DNA from: Rana temporaria
Lineage: Eukaryota > Chordata > Amphibia > Anura > Ranidae
Direction: 5' to 3'
Assembly: GCF_905171775.1 (NCBI RefSeq)
Contig: NC_053501.1
Location: 14,781,089 to 14,845,088, forward strand
DNA: 64,000 bases
Numbering within the stretch: the first letter of the stretch is position 1; every line of letters begins with the position of its first letter. The position numbers and the translations under genes are program-made. Of the stretch, positions 24,001 through 35,800 are shown piece by piece. Under the pieces are notes generated by a model. It did no database searches. It saw nothing but the letters and a program-made list of their open reading frames with translations, and was not told where the DNA came from.

Positions 24001-27000
24001 CCAGCGCAGTTTTGGGAGCAATAGATTTGTGAATTCCTGCGTCGGCGTAGTGTATATTATTTGCTCTACGGCGGCGTAATGTGCGCCCGCTCTCTGTGAA
24101 TCCGGGCCAAAATTTTTTACTATCCAAAGTTAAAACAACAAGGGCAGAAGATTTAATAGAGGGGAAGTTGAAAAAAAATTACTTTAGGTCCACTTAATTT
24201 TTTTTTACCTTAAAGTGGAGGTTCACCCGAAAAGTAAATTTTTAACCTTAGATTGATGCTCATTTTGTCAAGGGGAATCGGGTAGTTTTTTTAAAATCGA
24301 AGCCGTACTTACTGTTTTAGAGAGCGATCTTCTTTGCCGCTTCCGGGTATGGGCTGCGGGACTGGGCGTTCCTATTTGATTGACAGGCTTCCGACGGTCG
24401 CATCTATCACGTCACGATTTTCCGAAAGTAGCCGAACGTCGGTGCGCAGGCGCCGTATAGAGCAGCACCGACGTCCGGCTTCTTAAGGCTACTCGTGACG
24501 CGATGTATGCGACCATCGGAAGCCTGTCAATCAAATAGGAACGCCCAGTCCCTAAGACCATACCCGAAGCGGCGGAGAAGATCGCTCTCTAAAACGGTAA
24601 GTACGGCTTCGATTTTAAAAAAAACTACCGACTCCCCTTGACAAAATGAGCATCAATCTAAGGTTAACATTTTTTTTTCGGGTGAACTCCCGCTTTAATC
24701 AAATTCTCTGCATAAAGGTAAACAACCTTACAAGTGCAGCTCCTCCCTTTGGTTTCCATGTACAGCATTGGGTCCGAGTGTACAGTAAGTTCTGTTGGTT
24801 TGTATTGTGCTGTTGGGTCGGGGGGAAGAGCTAATGCTGAGTCTTGGTGTATCATGTTGGGTCTCGATGTACAGTGTTGGGTTTTGGTATAGTCGATGTT
24901 GGGTTTCAGTGTACATTGTTGGTTCTCGGTGTACAGTCATTGCCAGGGTTGGGTATGGTGTGGGGGTCTCTGTGCACAGTGTTACTTTCCAGAGTGTGGT
25001 TGGGTCTTAGCATATGGTGCTGGGTCTCAGTGTTGATTTTCAATGTGGTTGGAGTTGAGTCTTGGTGTATATGATGTTAGGTCTCAGTGTACAGTGTTGG
25101 TCCTTAGTGTACTGTCATCGTTTGACAGAAATGTGCAGTGCCGGATTCTGTATTTGGTCCTCGGTAGGAATCATTTCATACAAAATTTTACTGGCAACAG
25201 AACCCTGAACTCAACGCCTTGTTCTTCTCTCACAGGCAGCTGGATGATGCAGGAAGATCTGTCTTTAAGGAGAATGTACGTCTGAAAGAGGCCATTTCCT
25301 ATCATCTGGATGAGGCACGAAATTTAAAGAAAGCCAACACACAACTAAAGGAGGAGAAGGAGCGTCTTCTGCAGGAGAAGGTTCTTTCACATTTTGAATA
25401 CAACAGGCCCCTGCCTCCTTCATAGTAATATATATATTATATTACTATGAAGGATTATAATATATATTTCCAGTGAAAAAAGTAATGTTTAATGTTTTGT
25501 CCACTGACAAAGAAATGATCAGTCTATACATTTTAATGGTCGGTTTATTTTGCGAGGCTTTCTCCCTGGTGTGGAGAAAGCCTCTTGAGGGGGAGGGGGC
25601 GAGCAGACAAGTCAGGACACTCTCTACTTTGCAGATAGAGAAAGGAGCTGTGTGTTAGTGGGCATCCTGACACTCCTGCTCATCCCCTCAAGAGGCTTTC
25701 TCCACACCAGGGAGAAAGCCTTGCATTACGGTGTGGAGTTACAGACAGAAGAACAGGAAGTGAGGATTTCTCAGAAGAAATAAGGACATTTAAAAGCAAA
25801 ATGGAAGGATGAGGTAAGTGAAGGAGGACTGCGCCAAGGTTAAAGGAAGCCATTTAGGGGGGGAAAAAATTACCTTTACAACCCCTTTAAATAAGATAGT
25901 TCTGTAATAGATCATCCATAGTGGTAAATGAAGACTAATATGAGACATAAAGTAGCATAAATGACACGGTGTCCCCATTTCTTTCATCTTGGCCCAGGAA
26001 ACCAGTGAAAAGTTGGTTCAAGAAAAAGTTCTGCAAGTTTCTCATAAAAACACACAGATCCAGGAGTTACAGAGGACTGTGCAGACCATGGGGTGTTCTG
26101 TAGAGGAGATGAGGATGGAAATCGAGGATGGCATGCAAAAGAAACATCTTCAGATACAAGGAGCAAACCAGGCAGGAAGTGCAGAGCTGCAGAAGCTTCA
26201 AAGGCTCTTGGAGAGCAAGGATCGGGAAATGAACCGCGTTAAAAAGCTTGCTCACAATATCCTACAGGAGAGGACAGAGGTCGAGCATTTCTTTTTGGAA
26301 GCTCTGGAGCAGGTAAAACAGGAAATCAAGTCCAACAGAAACTATTATCAGAAGATGGCACAGGTAGCCTACAACAGTCGTATGATGCAGGCAGCTGCGG
26401 GAACAGAGCAATATCCTAAGATCAGAACCTTCCATAACAAGGAACATAGTACCAATGATGTCAGCCAAGATGTCAAGGAGGCCGAGAAATGGTAACAAGA
26501 TATAAAAAAAAATAATCATTGCATATCCCAGCTGTCCATCCAACTCATCTTATCACACTCATGTGCCAGAATATGACCACACCATACTACACCCTCTTTC
26601 ACGTTCTGTCGTTGCCTCAGTATAACCTGGTTACACCTTTTCCTCTTTCCTATATATCCCTGTCCATACATTATGATCCTACTACACCCCCCTTTCTTAC
26701 CTCTGTGATCCTAATATACTTGTCCTCTGTTTTGGTTCCACTACACCCCTCTCTTACCACCATGATCATTATACATAATGTCCCTTATTACTATGCCACT
26801 ACACTCTTCTACAGTTATGGTTCCAATATACCCATCCCTCTATAATGGTCTCATTACACACCTCCCCTACAACGAAGGGCCCAACACACCCATCCTCCTT
26901 CTTACCACTTAGACCCCAATAAACCCGTCGCCCATTATGGTTACCCCAGTTCCCGCTCAAATACTGCGGTCAGCCTCTGACTCTCTTCTGGCATCTTGCA

Positions 27001-30000
27001 CAACTCTAAAACATGCACTAGTCAGCCCACATACTTACCCCTCCAATCCTAACAACCTACGCCTGGTCTACAACGGACTGAGTGACCACTTCAATAAGAA
27101 TAACCTTCTTGATCTTCATCAGTCTGGATTTCGCCCTCAACACTCCATAGAAACTCCTAAAACTCATAAACGACTAACTAACAGCAAAAACGAATGGACA
27201 CTATTCTGTACTCCTACTTCTGGACCTTTTGTCTGCCTTTGAAAAAGTTGACCACCCCCTCATCCTCAAAAAACATTACTCCTTTGGTATCCATGACTGT
27301 GCTCTTGGTTGGCTCTCATGCTACTCATACCACCACACCTTCAGTGTCACAATTCTACTTCCTTCTCTCCGTCGTGGTCCCCCAAGGTTCTGTTCTTGAA
27401 TCTCTCTTATTCTCAATCTACATCTCCCTGGGTCAGCCGATAGCCTCCCATGCCTTTAAATATTATTTCTACGCCAAAGACACCCAAATCTCTCTCTACT
27501 CCTCAACTCACCCCATAAGTTTTGTCACGATTCACTAATTTATAAATAAATAAATAAATAATACTGACATATTAATCTGGATGTCACACAACTTCCTCAA
27601 ACTCAACCTGTCCAATACTGAGCTCATAATACTTCCTCCCTCATGTGCCCCTTCCCCTGACTTCTCTGTCAAATTCAATGGGACAACTATCAACCCGTCC
27701 CCACATGCCAGGGTGCTAGGTGTAATCCTGGACTCTGAACTCTCCATTCGGCTCCGCATCCAATCACTTTTCAAGGCTTGCCGCCTCTAACCAACTAACT
27801 ACACCACAAAACTCCAAATTCACTCCCTGGTTATCTCTCGCCTTCACTACTGCAACTCCCTCCCCACCGGCCTACCTTTAAATAGGCTATTCCCCCTTCA
27901 GTCCATCATAAATGCTGCTACCAGACTCATTCACTTTACAAACTGCTTAGTGTCCGCTACTGCTCTCTGCCAATCCCTCCATTGGCTGCCACTCACCCAA
28001 AGAATGAAATTTAAAATACTAACAACTTACAAAGCCATCCACAACTCTGCCCCCAGCTACATTACTAGCCTAGTCTCAAAATACCAACCTACTCATTCTC
28101 TTCCTTCTTTCCAAGACTTCCTGCTCTCTAGTTCTCTTGTCACCTCCTCCCATGCTCGCCTCCAGGACTTCTACCGAGCCTCTCCCGGGCTTTGAAATTC
28201 CCTACCCCAATCTATCCAGCTATCTCCTACTCCATCCACGTTTAGGTTTTCAGGAATTACCTTTCTCTTCAGAGAAGCCCATCCTGCCTCCACCTAACAA
28301 CCTTCCTTTTATTTTTTCCATCAGCTCATCCCCCACAGCTATCGTCTTTTGTGTCACTAGACAATCCTTTTTAGATTGTAAGCTCTAACGAGCAGGGCCC
28401 TCCGATTCCTCCTGTATTGAATTGTTATGTAACTGTACTGTTTGCCCAACATTGTAAAGCGCTGTACAAACTGTCGGTACTATATAAATCCTGTATATAA
28501 ACAATGTTCCAACTACACCCCCCTCCTACTGCTCTGTTCCTAATATACCTGTTCCCTGTTATGATCCCACTACACCCCTATCCTACCACCCTGATCATTG
28601 TATATACACATGTCCCTTATGATGGTACCACTACACCCTTCTACTACAACTATGATCCCGATATACCCATTCCTTTATTATGACCTCACTACAAGCCTCT
28701 CCTACAATGAATGGCTTAAATACACCCACCCTCCTTCTTGCCCCTATGATCCAAATAATTCTGTCACCGATTTTGCTCCAACTACACCCCTCCCGTACTG
28801 CTATGATCCGAATACACCCATCCTTCATTGTGGTGGCCCCACTACACCCCTCTCCTACTGCCATGATCCTAATACACCCGTCCTCCATTATGGTCCCACT
28901 AAACCCCCCCTCCTACTGCCATGATCCTAATACACCCATCCTCCATTATGGTCCCACTACATCCCTATTTTTGCGGTTGTGATTGCAATATACCCATCCT
29001 CCATTATGGTCCCACTACACCCCCCTCCTACTGCTATAGTCCTAATAAACCTGTGCCTTGTTATTATCCCACTTCCTGCCTCTACTACTAGTATGGTCCA
29101 AATTTACCCATTCTCCATTATGGTCCCACAACACCTATCTCCTCCTGCTATGATCATTACACACCCCGTCACCTATTATCACTAGGAATTAAAACAATTG
29201 CCCTTTCCTACTGTGCATAAACTCATCTGACTTGTGTTACCAACATGCTCACCCTTTTGCTGTCTGCACATTTAGGTCTCACATAGAGAGCGGAAAAGTG
29301 GACATTGCAGATCTAACCTGGGAGCAGAAGGAGAAGGTCCTGAGACTTTTGTTTGCAAAAATGAATGCCTCGGTTCCCAGGTACGTGATTGGGGTTGACA
29401 CGGGCTATCTATTGCTTGCTTTCTTGGAATTATGCTAACTTTTTCCTTTTCATACCAGGAAAAAGGGGACCGGTGTAAAAGCTGTAATGTTTTCTGGAAC
29501 TAGAGATCCTCAACCCAGGTAAGATGTGATGGCCACTATACCCAGATAACCAGGGCTGTCTTTAAGGCAGGGAAAAAGGGGAAGCTGCCCTGGGCCCTGT
29601 CATTGTTGTGGGGCCCAAAGCAGCTGCCTCATACTTGCCAACTATCCCAGTTTAAATTCCCTTGAAGTTTTAGTCCTGTGCTGTATGCGGATATCTCAGT
29701 GTGAAGTGCTGCTACTAATGCTACCCAGCTCTGCCCTATTGTGTACAGATGATTCACCTGTAGACCCTGGCCCGGATTCTTAGTGGAGATACGACGGCGT
29801 ATCTCTGCGTTGCGCCGTCGTATCTATGCGCCTGATTCTTAGAATCAGTTACGCATAGATATCTGTTAGATCCGACAGGCATAAGTCTCTTAATACGTCT
29901 CTTACGCCGTCGTATCGTAACTGCATTTTTATGCTGGCCGCTAGGTGGCGCTTCCGTCGAATTCCGCGTCGAGTATGCAAATTAGCTAGATACGCACATT

Positions 30001-32766
30001 CCCGAACGTATGCCCGGCGCAGTAAAGTTACGCCGTTTACGTTACGCTTTTCCCGGCGTATAGTTGCCCCTGCTATATGGTGGAATAAGTGCGGCGTAAC
30101 AATGTTAAGTATGGCCGTCGTTCCCGCGTCGAAATTTGAAAATTTTACGTCGTTTGCGTAAGTCGTCTGTGAATGGGGCTGGACGTAATTTACGTTCACG
30201 TCGAAACCAATGATGTCCTTGTGGCGTACTTTGGAGCAATGCACACTGGGAAATTCCATGGACGGCGCATGCGCCGTTCGGGAAAAACGTCAATCACGCC
30301 GGGTCACAGTACATTTACATAAAACACGCCCCCCCCGATCCAAATTTGAATTAGGCGGGCTTACGCCGGCCGATTTACGCTACGCCGCCGCAACTTACGG
30401 AGCAAGTGCTTTGAGAATACAGCACTTGCCCATCTAAGTTGCGGAGGCGTAACGTAAAGCGGATACGTTACGCCCGCACAAAATTACGCTGCTGGACGAG
30501 AATCTGGCCTCCTGTGTTTACATGTAAATAACCGTCATTCATATGTGAATAATGGGAGCATTCATATGTAAATAGCTGAGACCGGCAGCATTCATATGTA
30601 TATCATGCCCCTCTGCAGTGAAGAGATGATGTGCTTTAACCTCTAGCAACCAAAGACCAAGTATTACTGTACAGTAATCTCCAGCAACAAGAGGAAATCA
30701 TGTGCTGTAACCTCTACCAACTAATCAGTGAGCCGTAATGTGTGCTGTAACCTCTAGCAACCAATCACAATCACTGCCTGATCTGATACAGTACACTTAT
30801 TTTAAATCTAGCCGATATTTATTGTATGTCTCAGAGCAGGTGGAAAGCAAAATTGCATGGGGGGGGGGGGGTAATCCCAAGATTTTTTTTTTGCCCAGGG
30901 TCTAATCAACATTAAAGACGGCCCTGCAGATAACAGTAAAAAGTAAAGGCAGGAATGGAATTAGCTCTTTTATTATCTATGCTGGCATACTGGGCACAGC
31001 TTGGAATGTTTCGTAGATCACCATCTAGTTCTTCTTGGTGCTTCTTTTTTTCTCTTTCGTTCATAGACGGACACAGCATCCTTTGACCTTAGGGTTATGC
31101 TTCTTCCTACCAGGAGATTTAGGCAGAATTCTACAGCACTTAAGGTGTTAAAAACTTTCCTTCATGCCGCTCCTCCCAGGGGGCGTGGCTCCCCCAGGCA
31201 TAACCCCCACTCTGCTTCAGCAGCCTCAGTTTTGTTTCTGCCTAACCGTCAGGAGAGTCAGGCTCTCTCTGGAGTCCTGGACTCTGGAGTTTTTTCTTGC
31301 AAATTTTTTTGCTTTTTGCGAGTTTTTCCTCGCTTTTTTATTTTATTTTGAATCCTGCGATTCTTCTATCAACAGCCGACTGGGTGACAGGCTGGGTCCT
31401 CGACCCTTGTAGTCCCCCCAGGTTCGGCCTTCGAGCGTGTGCCGGCCCTCAGCTCCGCTTTGGGACGTCCACGACAGGCCCCATTGCTCCAGGGGCGGCC
31501 GGGGAACTTCGGTTCTAGGGCACACATATGACCGGTCTCTATGGCCTTGTCACAGTGTGTCTGGCCGACAGCCATGCCGTTCGCGGACGTTGGTTCTGTC
31601 TGGGATACCTCCAGCCGGGTAGTCGCAGGACAGGTAAGTAGTGGCCCCTTACTCAGGTAAGTGGTCTGGCTGGAATGTTTTCCCTTGGGAGGTCGACTGA
31701 GGGTTTTTCCCTGCTTTCCTCTCTCCCTTATTCCTCTCCCTCCTTCCCCCTTTGGGTGACGGCTGTGCAGGGGGTTTTTTTCTCTGGGGCTCATTTTTTT
31801 TTTTTCACTCGTGGTATGGCTGGGGCTGTTCTGTGTCACTGCAGGGGACTGTGGTGGACATTCTGGGCATTTTTGTGTGTGCTGTGTGCTGTTTTGGTGT
31901 ACTGTCATTTTTGGGTACACTGTCTTTTTAAAACTGCGCAACGGCGGCCATTTTGCCGGAGCCGCGCTTGTATTATTCGGCGGCCATTTTCTTGTGGCCG
32001 GCGCCGTTTTCAGCACTAGTTCGGCCTCTAGTGGCCGTTTCGGCGGGGAAAAAAGACCGCGAATCATCTGAGGGGACAGACGCAGCGCTGCAGCTTCTCC
32101 TCAGCACACACTTGCCTTCACAGACCGCGCTGTACCAGAGGGTGGTGAGTCTCAGGGGGCCCCATACTGTGCTCTAGCGGCCGGGAGGTGACCTGTGGGG
32201 GACTTTTTTCCTGCCATTGGCAGTGGGGGTGACACGGCAGCTGCAATATGGAGCCTGAATCAGGCCCCTCATTCCTCACAATGCCGGAATTAACCCTTAA
32301 GCGCCCCTTCCCCTGCCACATCTGTTGAGTCGGTGTCGGCTGTCCTGGAGTCTTTTTCTCACCAGGTTTGGAGCAGCCAGTGCTCGGTTGGGGGGTAAAA
32401 AAGCGCCCCCCCCGGAGGCTGTTTCTGGGGATATCTCTGACGCAGAATCTGATGCTTCTGGTTCTGTCATGTCAGAGGATGCGGGCTTAACCCACATGGA
32501 CAGCGAGGATGACTCTGCTGCGGAGTCTGCTGACAAGGAATTTGTTGGAGCTCTTATTACTGCGGTGCGTGAGACTCTTCATTTAGAGGATGTGGCGGAG
32601 ACACCAGCGGTGTCAGTCCCTTTTGGATTCCGCAAACCACCGCGTACCGCTAAGGTATTCCCTTGTGTTCCTTATTTGGACAATTTGTTGTATAAGGAAT
32701 GGGATACACCGCAAAAGGCTTTTACTATTCCTAAAAGGCTTTGCTACCCGTTACCCCCTGGAGGAG

Positions 32767-32800
<34 letters not shown>

Positions 32801-35800
32801 TGGGTCACTCCTCCGTCGGTGGACCCTCCTGTGTCCAGACTGAGTAAGGCTACTACGTTGCCTGTGGAGGGGGCTCCTGCTTTCAAGGACCCCGCTGATA
32901 GGAGAGTGGAGGCCGTGGCCCGCTCCCTGTTCTCGGTGGTGGGTTCGGCGGTAAGGCCGGCTCTGGCCGGCGCCCTGGTTGCTCAGGCGCTAACTGAAAG
33001 GGCGAAGCTCCTGCTGCAGGATCTGGAGGTCTAGGGTGCTTCCGAGTCCTCTAGGGACCTGGCTGAACAGTTGATTCAGGGTCAGAAGTTTCTCTGCGAG
33101 GCGGATATGGATTAGATTCCTTTGCTTTCCAGGGCTTCTGTCTACGCAGTGGTTCTGCGCCGCCTTATATGGCTGAAGTGCTGGTCGGCTGACCAGTCCT
33201 CAAAAAAGGCCTTGATAGATTTGCCTTTTAAGGGCGGACGGCTTTTGGGGGCATCCCTGGATGACATCATTAAGGATGCCACTGGAGGTAAGAGCACCTT
33301 GCTCCCTCAGTCGGGGAAGGGTAGGGAACCTCGCCGCAAGCAAGGTCCTACTTTTACTACCCCCTAAGCGTTTTTTTCGTGCGGCTGGAAAAGGTCCGCA
33401 AGGTGCAAAAGCCCTTGCTGCCGGGCGTAAGCGCCCCTGGTTCAAAAAACCGAACAAGCCTGCGGACAAGCCTGCTTCCGCATGAAGGTCTGCCCCCGCC
33501 CGGGTCTGCCCCCGCCCGGGTCTCGGGTGGGGGGACGGCTTCACGACTTCGTGGATCGGTGGAATTCTCTTCTATCCGACCGTTGGGTTTGCGAGGTGGT
33601 CGCCCCGGGGTACAAGATAGAGTTCCTTTCTTGTCCCCCAAACAGATTTTTTCCATCCAACCTCCAGCTTCCTCCGGATCGTCGGCTAGCCCTGTCCGGG
33701 GCTGTCCAGGATCTTCTGGACAGGGGGGTGGTTGTGCCGGTCCCCTCGCTGGAACGGTTTCGGGGGTTCTACTCCAATCTGTTCGTGGTCCCCAAGAAGG
33801 GAGGGGTTCGCCCTATCCTGGACCTAAAGGCCCTCAACTCCTTTGTCAAGGTGCAGCGATTCAGGGTGGAGTCGGTCCGTTCTATCATAGCGTCCCTCCA
33901 CCAGGGGGACTTCATGGCGTCCTTAGACATCATGGACGCATACCTGCATGTTCCCGTTGGCACAAGCCACCAAAGGTATCTGCGCTTTGCGATCGGGGAG
34001 GACCACTATCAATTCGTGGCCCTCCCGTTCGGGCTGGCGTCGGCACCACGGGTGTTCACCAAGGTGCTCGCCCCGATCCTGGCCTTGCTACGGCAGCGAG
34101 GGATCGCTATCGTGGGATACCTGGACGACCTTCTCCTGAGAGCTTCTTCAGGCTCAGAGTTAGAGGAGGACGTGTCCATCACGTGTCGGACTCTGCAGGA
34201 GTTCGGCTGGTTTTCTGAATCTCAGAAAATCAGTGTTGGTTCCGTCCCAGAGGCTGGAACACCTGGGGCTGGTTTTGGATTCGGGGGAGACAAAAGTGTT
34301 CCTCCCATCGCAAAAACCTGCTGACCCTGCAATCTGCAGTGAGACAGTTGTTGACCCAGAAGTGGTCATCTCTTCGCTTCTGCATGCGGGTTCTGGGTCT
34401 GATGGTGGCCTCCTTCGAGGCGGTTCTGTATGCCCAATTCCACACCAGGGTACTACAGAAGGAGATTCTGTCACGATGGGACAGGGTCCCATCTTCTCTG
34501 GATCGCCAGATTCGGTTGAGCCATCTGGCCAAATCTTCCCTGGCATGGTGGCTGACGTCTCCGGTGCTTCGGTCCGGGAAGTCTTTTCTTCCGTGCCGCT
34601 GGACAGTGGTCACGACGGATGCCAGCCTCTTCGGCTGGGGGGGGCGTCTGGGGCACCCAGTCAGCCCAGGGGCGCTGGACTCGGGAGGAGTCCCGCCTGC
34701 CGATCAATATCCTGGAGCTCCGAGCAATCAAGCTGTGCCTTGTCAGGTGGTCGCTGGAGCTACAGGGCCGTCCTGTCAGGATCCAGTCCGACAACGCCAC
34801 GGCCGTGGCGTACGTCAATCATCAGGGCGGCACAAGGAGCTCGGCCGCGGCGACGGAGGTCGCTCACATACTTCGGTGGGCCGAAAGGTCCGTTCCGGCC
34901 CTGTCGGCGGTATACATTCCGGGAGTTCTGAATTGGTAAGCCGACTTCCTAAGTCGCATGACTCTGGATCAAGGGGAGTGGTCTCTCCACCCGGAGGTGT
35001 TTCAGATCCTGTGCCAAAAATGGGGCACTCCAGACGTGGACCTTCTGGCGTCCCGTCTCAATCGGAAGGTACCACGGTTTGTGGCCAGGGCAAGGGACCC
35101 GTGGGCAGACGCGTCAGACGCGTTAGTGGCTCCCTGGGGTCAATATCACCTGATTTACGCCTTCCCTCCTCTAAAGGCTCCTACCCCGCCTGCTGCGCAG
35201 GGTGGAAGCCGAAGGTATTCCAACGATCCTGATCGCCCCAGATTGGCCGCGTCGCTCTTGGTACGCGGACCTGGTACGTCTGGTGGCAGACGCCCCCTGG
35301 CGTCTGCCTCGGAGGGAAGATCTCCTGTCTCAGGGCCCGATCTTCCATCCTGCTTTACGGTCACTGGCTTTAACGGCGTGGCTGTTGAAAACCAGGTACT
35401 GAAGGACCGGGGCCTGTCGGGCCCGGTAATCTCTACCATGCTGCGTGCACGGAAGTCCACTTCTCGAAAAATTTACATCGTACATGGAAAGCATACATCT
35501 CTATGTGTGAGGAGATGAAGTGGCACCCCCGTACTTACGTGGTGTCCCGGATCCTGCTGTTCCTACAGCGGGGAGTGGACCAGGCTCTTGCCTTGAGCAC
35601 GATCAAGAGTCAGATTTCTGCTCTGGCTGTTTATTTTCAGCGTCCCTTGGCAGCGAATTCTTTGGTTCGCACGTTTGTGCAGGGGGTCCGGCATGTGGCC
35701 CCCCCGGTGCGCCCTCCGCTACCTTCTTGGGACTTGAACTTGGTCCTCTCGGCGCTTCAGCGTGCCCCCTTTGAGGACATTCGGGAGATCCCCTTGCTGA

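Noticed and set aside
33379..34931. Second and third overlapping frames in the DIRS RT region
   Set aside because: The frames starting at 33379 and 34233 are shadows. RT motifs occur only in the 33482 frame and RNase H motifs in the 34619 frame.
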